From assembly GCF_040119285.1 (NCBI RefSeq), contig NZ_JBEDTY010000034.1:148977-212976 (forward strand): a stretch of DNA of 64,000 nt, written 5' to 3'. Below, piece after piece: positions 51,928 to 61,229 of the stretch (position 1 is its first letter; every line of letters starts with the position of its first letter). The stretch comes from Alcanivorax sp040119285 (GTDB lineage Bacteria; Pseudomonadota; Gammaproteobacteria; Pseudomonadales; Alcanivoracaceae). The notes below the pieces were generated by a model. It was not told the DNA's origin and did not search any database. It was given only the letters and a program-made list of their open reading frames with translations. Position numbers and translations under genes: made by a program.

Positions 51928-52776
51928 ATGAGCAACGTTCTGCGCGATGATCTGGCGGCAGCTTGGTTGGGTAGTGATCCGTTTGAGCAGGCTGCTCGGC
52001 AGGAGGGGGAAATTTTCCGGCAAAGAGAAGGGCGCAGAACGCTGCGTTTTGTCCATTCCGGAAAAGGATACTTTCTCAAATACCATGGCGGGATTGGATG
52101 GCGAGAAATCGTTAAAAACCTTGGCCAAGGGAAGTTGCCGGTGCTTGGCGCTATGCAGGAAGTTCGAGCCATTGAAGCGGTGCGGGCGACTGGACTAGAT
52201 ACCATGACGGTAGCGGGTTATGGCTGCCGCGGTTTTAACCCAGCCCGGCATGAGTCATTCCTGGTTACCGATGAATTAGTGAATACATTAAGTCTGGAAG
52301 AGCTCGGTGAAGACTGGCTTAAGGCCGGTGAAGTGCCGGTTAAATTTAAACGTCAATTAATTATTCGCGTGGCTGAAATTGCCCGCCGTATGCATGACGC
52401 AGGTATTAATCATCGTGACTTTTATTTGGCACACTTCCTGATGCCGGTATCAGCTGCCCGCGCCAAGGATGAGCATGCACCACTTTTTTTGATTGACTTG
52501 CATCGTTCTCAGGTGCGGAGAAGTGTTCCAAGAAGGTGGCGAGTCAAGGATTTGGGTGGATTGTATTTTTCTACTGCTCGGTATGGGCTGACGCGTAGAG
52601 ATGTGTTGCGATTTTTGCGTGAATATAGTGGGTTATCTTTGCGAGAAGTGCTGGCAAGGGATGCTTCATTGTTAACGGCTGTTCAGCGTGAAGGTGAAAA
52701 AATTTATAAGCGTTATTATGAAAAAACGCCAAAGTTCCCTCTGCAGTTCAATCCTCACCCAGGAAAAGACATATGA
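51928..52776 (+). CDS. waaP: LPS core heptose(I) kinase WaaP
   Basis: WaaP phosphorylates heptose I; in pseudomonads it is essential for outer-membrane integrity. The 282-residue eukaryotic-kinase-like protein has GKGYFLKYHGGIGWREIVKNL with the ATP lysine, the catalytic loop INHRDFYLAHFLM and the metal-binding FLIDLHRSQ. ATG 51928 aligns with the family start. A GTG at 51922 overlapping waaG is an alternative. It overlaps the next glycosyltransferase gene by four bases. Confidence 0.95.
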   Translation: MSNVLRDDLAAAWLGSDPFEQAARQEGEIFRQREGRRTLRFVHSGKGYFLKYHGGIGWREIVKNLGQGKLPVLGAMQEVRAIEAVRATGLDTMTVAGYGCRGFNPARHESFLVTDELVNTLSLEELGEDWLKAGEVPVKFKRQLIIRVAEIARRMHDAGINHRDFYLAHFLMPVSAARAKDEHAPLFLIDLHRSQVRRSVPRRWRVKDLGGLYFSTARYGLTRRDVLRFLREYSGLSLREVLARDASLLTAVQREGEKIYKRYYEKTPKFPLQFNPHPGKDI

Positions 52777-53666
52777 ATACGGGGTTTTCAGTTGTCATTC
52801 CTGCATATAACTACGGCCACTGTATAGAACGTGCTGTCCGATCGGTATTGAATCAGTCTTATCCTGTTTTTGAAGTTATCGTGATTAATGATGGGTCCAC
52901 GGATGACACGGATGTCCTGATGCAGTCACTGATGGAGGGTGATAACCCTCGGTTGCGTTACATCACCCAGAGCAATCAAGGGCTATCGGCAGTACGGAAT
53001 AGGGGGGTAGAGGAATCTACCTATCCGTGGTTAGTTTTTCTGGATGCTGATGATGAAATGTGCCCAGAGGGGCTGGCAGCCTTGGGACAGTGCTTCCAAG
53101 AAAACCCGGAGGCGTTGTTATTGATTGGTGGGCACTTTTCATGCAGTGGAGAGGTCTGTGACCAGGTCCATCCATGGCCCGCCTCTGACAATAAGCAGAA
53201 AAACTTTTCTGCTTTTCTAGAGAAGAAATTCAGCCTATCGAATGGCGCTTGTGCAATGCATCGCCAGCTATTCATGGCCGTTCGTTATGATCCTGAGTTA
53301 CGACACACTGAAGATTTGCCGGTTTTTGCCCATGTTATAGCCAATTACCCTGTGGCGACTGTTTCGTTGCCTATTGCCAAAATTCATAAGCATGTCGGTA
53401 GCATGAGGCATGATGTAGATGCTGCATTAGCAGTGGGGATGTCGTTGGAAAGCCGGATTTTCGATAATAATGGACTTCCAGAATGGGCGCAGCCTATGCG
53501 CAAACGCTACCGAGTGCGCCGGCTGCTCTCATTGTTGAAAATCTGTGATCGAGCTGAGCGTTACGGAGATGTCCGTCGTTTATACGGGCAACTTTTCAGG
53601 GAGTCCCCTTTTATGGCTATGCAGCCTCGTTATATACGCCGCCTGATCAAGAGCCTGATGAAATGA
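52773..53666 (+). CDS. Family 2 glycosyltransferase
   Basis: The 297-residue GT-A enzyme opens FSVVIPAYNYGHCIERAVRSVLNQSYPVFEVIVINDGSTDDT, cited in part, with the DGS motif and then the metal-binding DADDE (about residue 90). It has no long membrane span, so it acts at the cytosolic face. It sits inside the WaaP/kinase run with four-base overlaps on both sides, so it presumably adds an LPS core sugar. The donor and acceptor cannot be told from sequence. Confidence 0.9.
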   Translation: MNTGFSVVIPAYNYGHCIERAVRSVLNQSYPVFEVIVINDGSTDDTDVLMQSLMEGDNPRLRYITQSNQGLSAVRNRGVEESTYPWLVFLDADDEMCPEGLAALGQCFQENPEALLLIGGHFSCSGEVCDQVHPWPASDNKQKNFSAFLEKKFSLSNGACAMHRQLFMAVRYDPELRHTEDLPVFAHVIANYPVATVSLPIAKIHKHVGSMRHDVDAALAVGMSLESRIFDNNGLPEWAQPMRKRYRVRRLLSLLKICDRAERYGDVRRLYGQLFRESPFMAMQPRYIRRLIKSLMK

Positions 53667-54985
53667 CGGCACTGTCAGATTTGCAACATAGATGCTGGGA
53701 TGAGATTGAGCCTTTCTCTCTTGAGCTAGCGCAAGAAACGTTGGTGGCTAAGAGCATTTTGCGGCATTTACCTGGGAAAAGGTTGGTGGTGAATGGCCGC
53801 TGGCAGGGGCAGCCGGTGATTGCCAAACTGTTTTTTAATGACAAAAAAGCAGTTGGTCAGCATGAGTATGCCTTGCTGAGAAAGTTGGCGGCCCAAGGTG
53901 TTCAGGTGCCGGAAACGATTGCTGTATTGGAGCAGGGAGCTCATACGGTTCTGTTGATGAAGCCGGTGGTGGGGGCTGAGCTGGGTACGTTATTGGAGAA
54001 GACGTTTAACCCTGCTTTGCTGCAAAGTTTATTGGACACCGTGTGGCAGTTGTATGACGCTGGCTGGATACAGACCGACTTACATCTAGGAAATTTTCTG
54101 GTGGATGAGGCATGGGGTATCGTCTGTCTGGATGCAGGTGAAATTAGGCCCGTCCCTTCAAAGAGAGGCTCGCGTGCGCTGGTGGATAATCTGGCTCTGA
54201 TGTGCTCCCAAGCTTCATTAGCACTGCAGGACCAATTAATTCTTCAGTGTTATCAGTTCATGCGAGCCCGGGGTGTCGATGGTCGTGATTTCGAAAATAA
54301 GTGCCGTAGGTTCCTACAGAAGCGGATGGTGCAAGCTGATCGAAAGTGGCAGCGTAACTGTTCTGCGGTCCACCTAGAGTCGATAAAAGACGGCATTGCA
54401 TACATTGATCGTGAACATCGAGATAAGACTCGTACTTGGCTGACGTACTGTGAAAACCCAGAAGGGCTGCCGCTGATAAAAAAAGGTAGTCGTGTCAGTG
54501 TATTCGCAGATGAAGCCTGGGTTGTAAAGCATTATCAAAAGACCGGCTTGAAGGCACGTCTTAAACAAAAAATGAAACACTCTAGAGGGATGATCAGTTG
54601 GCGCCAAGGTTGGCTATGGGCGCTACTCGGAATACCAACACCCCGTCCGGTTATACTCGTTGAATTCACTGACGGTGCACGAGCGGGAACCAGTGTTATC
54701 GTCTTCCCGAGACTGAAATCGCAGGCGCTAAGCCTGGTGATGGAGCAGCAGCGCTCCCGAGCGCAACATCTGGCAGAGGGCGTGAGGCTGTGGTTAGGAC
54801 GTTTTCTCTGGGCGGGTATTAGCCATGGAGATATGAAGGCACAAAATATCCTGGTCACCGATAATGACGATATTTGCTTTATTGATCTTGATAATGCGGG
54901 TTTTAGTTTACGCCCCCGCCGGGCAAAAGAAAAAAATAGAAAAGACAGGATGCGGTTCGAAAGAAATTGGGAGCAATTTAGATAG
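53663..54985 (+). CDS. Double LPS-kinase-like (InaA-type) protein
   Basis: The 440-residue protein contains two kinase-like domains in tandem. The first (about 30-225) has an ATP-lysine region GQPVIAKLFF, a catalytic loop WIQTDLHLGNFLV and a metal motif VCLDAGEIR. The second (about 255-430) has EAWVVKHYQK, GISHGDMKAQNILV and CFIDLDNAGF. Both loops keep the catalytic Asp and Asn. Position after waaP suggests it phosphorylates further core sugars. Whether both halves are active is unknown. Similar two-domain proteins occur in pseudomonad core clusters. Confidence 0.85.
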   Translation: MTALSDLQHRCWDEIEPFSLELAQETLVAKSILRHLPGKRLVVNGRWQGQPVIAKLFFNDKKAVGQHEYALLRKLAAQGVQVPETIAVLEQGAHTVLLMKPVVGAELGTLLEKTFNPALLQSLLDTVWQLYDAGWIQTDLHLGNFLVDEAWGIVCLDAGEIRPVPSKRGSRALVDNLALMCSQASLALQDQLILQCYQFMRARGVDGRDFENKCRRFLQKRMVQADRKWQRNCSAVHLESIKDGIAYIDREHRDKTRTWLTYCENPEGLPLIKKGSRVSVFADEAWVVKHYQKTGLKARLKQKMKHSRGMISWRQGWLWALLGIPTPRPVILVEFTDGARAGTSVIVFPRLKSQALSLVMEQQRSRAQHLAEGVRLWLGRFLWAGISHGDMKAQNILVTDNDDICFIDLDNAGFSLRPRRAKEKNRKDRMRFERNWEQFR

Positions 54986-55213
54986 CGATAACGAAAGTCT
55001 TTTTTCTGTCGATACCCCTAAATGGCAGAAAATAGACGCGTAACGGTGTGACTCCCCCCCGTATGAGTAGAAGGTTAGCCGACCTTTAACAGCTGGCTTG
55101 GAGGGCGTCCGGCCGATAGCTGAAGCCTCTCGTTTTTTTATAGCCACAGCCACTATAAAGGCTTAAGTCTGATCATTTTATTGTTGGTGACTTTAGCTCT
55201 GTAGTCAGCAGGT

Positions 55214-56323
55214 TCAGTCGAGGTGGCGTGAAATGCGTTCGCGGATGAAATTCCAGTGTTCCGTGTTAGGGGTGCGCCAGGATCCTGGTATGCAGTAAGT
55301 CTCTTTCAAATAAGAAATGAAGTTTTCTCTTAACTTATTGTTTGGCGTCCAGTCGTCGATTTTCAAGAGCGCTGCAGAAAGTTCTTGGGTATTGGATGCG
55401 CTCAAGGCTAGGCCGGGTATGTTGTAAAAGGCATTCGCCAAAACAATTACTGGCTTATTCAAAAGAATAGCCTCAAGCCCAACTGTGGAATTGAGTGTTA
55501 TTACAGCTTTTGATTTCTCAATCAAGTTTTGGGTTTCGTTGCCGTTGGCAAACAGCACACTTTCTGTCTCTCTTTTGTGTAAGTCTGGGTACGCTATAGG
55601 GCTGCTAGGGTGTTCCTTAAATATAAATGTATTTTCTCCGCGATTGATTTTGGCTAGTTTGTCGAATAGATCGCGCATGTCACTAATCCACGGACTATGA
55701 TTTCTTACCTGAGTGTCCCTGTCATCCTGAAAAGGGACAAAGAAAAAGCTTTCTGGTAGATCGATTGCGCCACCTTTGTCGCTTCTAGCTTTGCGTGGAA
55801 TGAGCTTCTCTTTCAATGAAGAGGGGTTCTGAGGAGTATATTGTAAGAAGAAACTGCTGTCACGGGGGACTGAGTTATCGTAGTTGACCCCTTTGGGGTC
55901 AAGTGTGGTTGTATTAGGAAGAATTCCATTTTCAAAATAAAGTATTTGCCCTCCGTACAGTTCGGAAATTTTTTTTACGATTTTGTGATATCGATGGCTG
56001 CCGTTCCATACCCCAACTACTAGGTCTCCGTGATGCTCTCTGAATAATCGGGCGAGAGATGTCGCAATAAGGCGAAGCTCTAAATGTAAGCCTAGTTCAT
56101 ATAGAGCTGACGCTCTTTTTCCTTTTTGCTTTCGTCCTAGTATTTTTTCACTGGCTAGTTCTTTGTAGGTCGGGCTTGTGAGGCCGGAAAAAGAAAAAGG
56201 GCGCCAGTGTTGCGCGATATTTTTCCATTCAAAGACTTTTCCTGACATGCCGGTATTGCGTAATATTTGATTAAAATATTGAGAGTGGTGTTTGGCTACG
56301 GAAATAAAAATAAGTTTTTTCAT
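55214..56323 (-). CDS. KpsC/KpsS-like capsule/LPS glycosyltransferase
   Basis: The 369-residue soluble protein belongs to the capsule-synthesis (KpsS/KpsC, beta-Kdo transferase-like) superfamily. The best markers are QILYFENGILPNTTTLDPKGVNYDNSVPRD (cited in part, about residues 130-160), equivalent to the ENGFLPxTLxxDPxGVN block, and FKEHPSSPIAYPD plus SKAVITLNSTVGLEAILLNKPVIVL near the C-terminus. The start at MKKLIFISVAKHHSQ avoids overlap with the upstream gene. It is AT-richer than the core genes. It probably decorates LPS or a surface glycan with an unusual sugar. Confidence 0.8.
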   Translation of the reverse strand: MKKLIFISVAKHHSQYFNQILRNTGMSGKVFEWKNIAQHWRPFSFSGLTSPTYKELASEKILGRKQKGKRASALYELGLHLELRLIATSLARLFREHHGDLVVGVWNGSHRYHKIVKKISELYGGQILYFENGILPNTTTLDPKGVNYDNSVPRDSSFFLQYTPQNPSSLKEKLIPRKARSDKGGAIDLPESFFFVPFQDDRDTQVRNHSPWISDMRDLFDKLAKINRGENTFIFKEHPSSPIAYPDLHKRETESVLFANGNETQNLIEKSKAVITLNSTVGLEAILLNKPVIVLANAFYNIPGLALSASNTQELSAALLKIDDWTPNNKLRENFISYLKETYCIPGSWRTPNTEHWNFIRERISRHLD

Positions 56324-56330
56324 TTTGTCT

Positions 56331-58661
56331 CTAGTCAATGTTGTATGACAAAAAGGATGTTGACCCGGTTTTTATTTTTTTTATTGTTGCTGTGATATTT
56401 TCTGTAGGATTACTAATATTTTCAATATGAAAATGAGAAAACTCCTCTAGGCGAAGTTTCCATCTGTCAATATTTTTCTCTAGCGAGTCCATGATTTCTG
56501 TTAACTCTTCTATGCTCCCTGCTTGAGGGATGTTAAATCGAGAGCACTGGAAGAAGTCTGATTTCTGACCTAGGGGGATGGTAGGAATTCCGGCGACGGA
56601 GCAGTCTAGGATAGCATTGGTGTAACCACACCAAGCCGCAGTTATGCCTTTTAATGACTGGTCAAGAGTCTCATTTACAGGACAGAAGGCAATGTTGTTG
56701 TGCTGTTGTGAAAAGATATCCCAAGGGGAGCCTGTTCCTCTGGGGTGACGGCGTATGCGTAAACTCCAACTTGGATTGTTCTTTAACCAATCTAAGGCAA
56801 TTTCGCATATTTTGCGGTAGTCACTGCTTGTTTCTTCATCAGGGCCAGCACCCAAGAAAAGTATTTGTTTTGATTTCAAATCTGGTTGGTGTTTTTGTGG
56901 GAGAGAGAAATACGGACCTGTTAAAAGCGCTTTTGTATGGCCAAATCCGGGTGTTTGCTTTAGAAACTCCAGTGAACTAACGCCAAATAAAGCATAGTAA
57001 TCATAATCCCGGAATGACAGGCGACTTGATTGATCGCTTATGATGCCATGGGCTATGTGAAGTGTATGCGTTTCGGGTGAACTTAAGGTGCGCAAAAAGG
57101 TACTCGAGGCCCAACCGTTGCGTTCGGTTATTATAATTGCTGGCTTAAAACGGGCCAGTAGGTAGGCCGCTCTGGCTGCAGGTAAATAAAGAGCCATCGG
57201 GACAGGTTCGGAAGGGCGACAGAGCTGTTTTTCTTTCAAGACCTTTCTGTTGCTCCTTGTTACTGTTTCTGAAACTGTTAAGCCTTCCTCGCGCATCGCG
57301 TGAATAAAAGATGCCTTTCTTCCTTGTTTCCATGATTTTTCTGAAGGGTGGATCAGAAGTACATCACATTCTTCTGGAGTCCTTATTTTATTTGTGGTTC
57401 GCAGTGAGGAATATACACCATATATTATTTGTCGAAATTTCCAAAATCCGCCTTCTCTATCCGTGAAGTAATCAAGCAGATTATGATAATGTTTCATGGT
57501 TATTTTGGAGTGAACTCTATGGTTAGTCATGCCTAGAGCGATAGCTATTGGGGGCCATATTTGTAACCAAGTGTCGCCAGGTTTGTTCCATAGACTGTAG
57601 CCCTCGACCCAGAATGTAATAGAAGCAAAAACCCACCAAGAAAATGCACAGGAGAAAAGTGGCTCCGAACGGTTTTTTAATAGTCGCCATCCGCAGAGTA
57701 ACCATAATATGGAAAACAATGCGACGCCAATGGCCCCTATCGTAATCCCGGTATGGATAAGTAAGTTGTGTGGATGCTGAAAAAGTTGGCCATCTGCGCG
57801 CATGACTATGTAGTCGCTGCCTAAGCCAAGCCCTCCTAGTGGATTTTGAGCCCATGAAGTTAAGCCGCTTATCCATAATGAAGGTCTGCCAGATAGGCCC
57901 CGCTCAAGCAGTGCTTGAGGGAAGGCCACTAGCATTAATACTCCTATCGCAATAGCAATACTTGCTATTGGCACTAACTTCCGCCAATTCATATCAAGTA
58001 TTGAGGGCGCTAGCAAGGCTAAAAATACCGCCCCCCAGACACTTCTGCTTTGACTAAGTAAAATGATTGAAACCATTAAAATTAGCTGGGCAAAATAGAG
58101 TGGGTGCTTTAGCGATTTCTTTTTTGATAGAGTGAAAAAAATGATGATAAGGGTTGCAAAATAACGACCTGCTTCAAGGGGGTTGTTGATGAGTGTACGG
58201 CCCTCCAGTCTTATTGTTAATGAATTGCCATTAACAATAAAAAAGTCTATCAGCATAGCTAATGCTATGAGGGAAGCGATGGGCAGGCACAGCCTGAGAG
58301 CTTGAACCAGTGCTGTAGGTTCTATGCGGGATAATAGGATAATAGGAATAATGGTTAACCATGAATACATTATTTCCCGAAAACTAGAAAAAGGTTCGGT
58401 CGTTTCGCTCCAATATAAGGATATTGCAGACCATAGGCTGAGAGCAATAAAGGCAAGGCCGTGATAAGACGACAATATACGCAGTAACTCATTCCGTTGA
58501 TGCCATGCATAAAAGGCTGCAGGAATCCATACGAGCAAGCAAAGCAAAACTTGGTAAGGCCGGTATGCGGTGACGATAGCTAGGCCGGTAAAAAGCCATA
58601 TCACACCAGCCATGGCTAACCAAGAGGGCGGTGTGAGTAGCTTGGTTTGAGAAGATGCCAT
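56331..58661 (-). CDS. Fusion: O-antigen-ligase-like domain plus glycosyltransferase-like domain
   Basis: A single 776-codon frame joins two parts. Residues 1-390 form about eleven spans of the WaaL/O-antigen ligase type, with NNPLEAGRYFATLI, SQSRSVWGAVFLALL, and the periplasmic LFQHPHNLLIHTGITIGAIGV motif containing the His-x-x-Asn signature. Residues about 400-776 form a soluble domain like the neighbouring KpsC/S-type protein: LLIHPSEKSWKQGRKASFI, TLHIAHGIISDQSS and CGYTNAILDCSVAGIPTIPLG. A natural fusion is inferred; no frameshift is needed. The ligase part would transfer a polymer and the second part build or modify it. Confidence 0.82.
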   Translation of the reverse strand: MASSQTKLLTPPSWLAMAGVIWLFTGLAIVTAYRPYQVLLCLLVWIPAAFYAWHQRNELLRILSSYHGLAFIALSLWSAISLYWSETTEPFSSFREIMYSWLTIIPIILLSRIEPTALVQALRLCLPIASLIALAMLIDFFIVNGNSLTIRLEGRTLINNPLEAGRYFATLIIIFFTLSKKKSLKHPLYFAQLILMVSIILLSQSRSVWGAVFLALLAPSILDMNWRKLVPIASIAIAIGVLMLVAFPQALLERGLSGRPSLWISGLTSWAQNPLGGLGLGSDYIVMRADGQLFQHPHNLLIHTGITIGAIGVALFSILWLLCGWRLLKNRSEPLFSCAFSWWVFASITFWVEGYSLWNKPGDTWLQIWPPIAIALGMTNHRVHSKITMKHYHNLLDYFTDREGGFWKFRQIIYGVYSSLRTTNKIRTPEECDVLLIHPSEKSWKQGRKASFIHAMREEGLTVSETVTRSNRKVLKEKQLCRPSEPVPMALYLPAARAAYLLARFKPAIIITERNGWASSTFLRTLSSPETHTLHIAHGIISDQSSRLSFRDYDYYALFGVSSLEFLKQTPGFGHTKALLTGPYFSLPQKHQPDLKSKQILFLGAGPDEETSSDYRKICEIALDWLKNNPSWSLRIRRHPRGTGSPWDIFSQQHNNIAFCPVNETLDQSLKGITAAWCGYTNAILDCSVAGIPTIPLGQKSDFFQCSRFNIPQAGSIEELTEIMDSLEKNIDRWKLRLEEFSHFHIENISNPTENITATIKKIKTGSTSFLSYNID

Positions 58662-58944
58662 TTTAAGCCGCCTTTAAGCTCGAATAAAGGAATTCATGGT
58701 GGTTGGTTGTCCTCATCTCATTTCCGGTGATGGGACTTCTTTTTATTCGCTGCTTATGGTTGATTGGGTTATGGGGTTGGAGGCCCCCTGTGGGTACATA
58801 TTTTGTTGTTTGTGTCCGGCCCCTAAATTTAAAGTGGCGGTAAAGATCGGCAGCTTGCTATCAAATTGTATTGTGTACATTAATTCGTGCTCAAAAAATG
58901 GTCGGCTTGGCAGCTAAGTTCCAGCAGCGAATAATGACGGCCCT

Positions 58945-59859
58945 CTAATAACGTTTTGATTGGCCGTCAGGCTGATGTTTAAACCGCTTGTGAACCCAGA
59001 GATATTGTTCGGGGTGCTTGCGCACATAGTGCTCAATTGTGCTGTTAACCCGTGCTGTATCCGCTTTATCGTCGCCACAGGGAAAATTTTCCAGCGCTGG
59101 GCCGAATGCAATTTCGTAGCGGCCCCCGGGGAGGCGGTAGTGCGCGCAGGGGATGACGGCCGCCTTGCCCATTCGGGCGATGCGGCTGGTGGCGGTAATG
59201 GTGGCGGCGGGTACTCCAAAAAAAGGCACAAATACCGCGTGGGCGGTGCCGTAATCCTGATCCGGGGCATACCACACTACGTCGCCTTTTCTGAGTAAGC
59301 GAACGATCTGTCGAATATCCGTGCGGTTGACGATGCCTTTCATGTACTTCAGACGCCCCCTGTTGATCAATCGATCAATCACCAGGTTGTTGTTAGGGCG
59401 ATAGACCGCATTCATATCAAATGAGTAACTCAGTAACCGCGATCCTACATCTATGCTGTTGAAATGCATGCCGAGTAACAACACCCCTTGCCCTGCGGCC
59501 TGAGCATTACGGACATGCTCCAAGCCATTGATAGTCAGGTGTTTATCGAGGTTGATGCGATGGTTGCTGAAGCTTCCGGCCATTTCCAGAATGGCTTCGC
59601 CGGTGCTGACCATGCAGCGCCTGGCTAAGGTTTCTTGCTCTTTGGCACTTAATTCCGGGAAGCAAAGGCGAATGTTGGTCTGAACAATATGGCGACGTTT
59701 TTTTGCCAGATGCCAGGCAAGATGGCCCAGTCCACGACCGGAGGTCAATAGGAAGTTCCACGGTAGCTGGCCGACTAGCCAGAATAGCCCGGCACCTAGC
59801 CAGCTTGGGTATAGGCGCGGATCGGAGAGGCGTGAAGGCCGGTTGGTGCGTTTTCCCAT
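58945..59859 (-). CDS. LpxL/HtrB-type lipid A acyltransferase
   Basis: The 304-residue inner-membrane acyltransferase adds a secondary acyl chain (lauroyl-type) to lipid A. It has an N-terminal anchor (SWLGAGLFWLVGQLPWNFLL), the catalytic His-x4-Asp motif in LLGMHFNSID, and the substrate-binding VYRPNNNLVIDRL and DVVWYAPDQDYG segments. All three are typical of LpxL/LpxM/LpxP. The exact chain specificity is unknown. It is seven bases downstream of the ligase-like gene, in an operon with it. Confidence 0.92.
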   Translation of the reverse strand: MGKRTNRPSRLSDPRLYPSWLGAGLFWLVGQLPWNFLLTSGRGLGHLAWHLAKKRRHIVQTNIRLCFPELSAKEQETLARRCMVSTGEAILEMAGSFSNHRINLDKHLTINGLEHVRNAQAAGQGVLLLGMHFNSIDVGSRLLSYSFDMNAVYRPNNNLVIDRLINRGRLKYMKGIVNRTDIRQIVRLLRKGDVVWYAPDQDYGTAHAVFVPFFGVPAATITATSRIARMGKAAVIPCAHYRLPGGRYEIAFGPALENFPCGDDKADTARVNSTIEHYVRKHPEQYLWVHKRFKHQPDGQSKRY

Positions 59860-59866
59860 GGTAATT

Positions 59867-61033
59867 TCAACGACTATTGGGATGGATGGTCGAACGCTCG
59901 CTGAGGCGGGCCAGCAGAAGCGCTAAAGGCAGCCAGAGGCTAAGCCAGCTGGCATGGAATGGCACGAGTAGATATGCGCCTGCGGCGTAGGTCATACACA
60001 GGCCAGGCACAACAGCAATGGTGTAGGCCGCACTGTCATGCCAGTTGATCTGGCGCTGCAGCAGGGCGGTAAGTGGACTCGCCCAGCTGGCGATGAACAG
60101 CACCAGGCCGACCAATCCCAGCGCGTGAATCAATAGCAGAAAAATATTTCGGGGGTGGGCGAGGGTTTGTAGGTGGGTGCCGTTGTAGGCGAGCACACCA
60201 TTCAATGTTTCGTGATTCAGGCCGTTACCGATCAAGGGGTGAGCGAAGTAGCTGTTCACCTCTACACTGTGGCTACCGTGTAGCATTAGGTACAAGGCCG
60301 CGGCCAAAGGGATCAGGCTCAGCCAACGGCGAGAGCCACGGGTAAGCAGCCAAGCGACAGCAAGCATGATGCACATTAACCCCAGAGGCAAAGAGGTCAG
60401 GCAAAGAAATCCAAAGCCTACCCCGGCACCGACCAAGCGGCGGGCGCCCTTGCCGGATGCTCCCTCTTCCATGCCCTGTGCCAGAAGAATGAACGTCGGT
60501 GCCACCATGGCCATCAGGGCCAGGGAGGGGTCAAGTGAAGGCATGCGAAAAATCAGGTTTGCCGGTTCGCTGAACAGGGGGCTGGTGAATGGCTGAGTGG
60601 TGTAGTAGCTGACCATGACGACTGAGGACACAATCATGGCACACAGGGCGCCATTGGCCATGGCTTGTTTAAAGGTGTTACGGAAATACAGGTGTAGCCA
60701 ACGAAATAACCCCACCATCACCACAATCTGCACCATGCCCCGCACAGTGCGTGAGGAATTGGGTTCTTCCGCCCAGGCTAGGCTGAGCAAGGCCCAGGCG
60801 AGCAACAGATAAAGGGGAACAAGAAAAGGGGAGGTCATCAGGCGGCGATCGCCACTCACTACGGCGCGGGTGAGCAGGGTTAGGCCGGGCAAAAAGAAAA
60901 GCACATCTAGCACGTTAAGCAGGCCAATGCGGGAGCTGAACAGGAAGACACCGCTGAACATCACTGCAAATGATAATGTGAGCCACCAGCGTAGCCAGCG
61001 ACCTTGCATGATGTTGGGGGGCAGTGGTGGCAT
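59867..61033 (-). CDS. O-antigen ligase (WaaL)-like protein
   Basis: The 388-residue protein has about ten to twelve spans and one large periplasmic loop. The loop region has HPLIGNGLNHETLNG and, near it, HPRNIFLLLIHALGLVGLVLF, corresponding to the His-x-x-Asn ligase motif. WaaL transfers undecaprenyl-linked O-antigen to the lipid A core in the periplasm. The start at ATG 61033 follows AGGACA; a TTG ten codons upstream is less likely. A second ligase-like domain lies in the 56331-58661 fusion. Confidence 0.83.
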   Translation of the reverse strand: MPPLPPNIMQGRWLRWWLTLSFAVMFSGVFLFSSRIGLLNVLDVLFFLPGLTLLTRAVVSGDRRLMTSPFLVPLYLLLAWALLSLAWAEEPNSSRTVRGMVQIVVMVGLFRWLHLYFRNTFKQAMANGALCAMIVSSVVMVSYYTTQPFTSPLFSEPANLIFRMPSLDPSLALMAMVAPTFILLAQGMEEGASGKGARRLVGAGVGFGFLCLTSLPLGLMCIMLAVAWLLTRGSRRWLSLIPLAAALYLMLHGSHSVEVNSYFAHPLIGNGLNHETLNGVLAYNGTHLQTLAHPRNIFLLLIHALGLVGLVLFIASWASPLTALLQRQINWHDSAAYTIAVVPGLCMTYAAGAYLLVPFHASWLSLWLPLALLLARLSERSTIHPNSR

Positions 61034-61229
61034 AGCGTGTCCTGTTGCTTCCAAGTTGGGCAAGGGTTAAGGGCTACTGAATGATACCCTGACAGCGAGG
61101 TGATGCGTAATTGCCGGGTGACACACTCACGCCCTCTTGTGGCGCGAAGTGTACTGTCTGAACCGGTTTGCCTCCACTGCTATGCTACAATTGCGGGCAA
61201 TTCGGCTCTGTTGTCTTTTGGAGACATTG

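Noticed and set aside
58662..58944. 73-codon frame at 58696-58917 upstream of the ligase fusion
   Set aside because: No ribosome site or recognisable domain. The gap more likely carries the promoter of the leftward fusion gene and the trailer of the LpxL-type gene.
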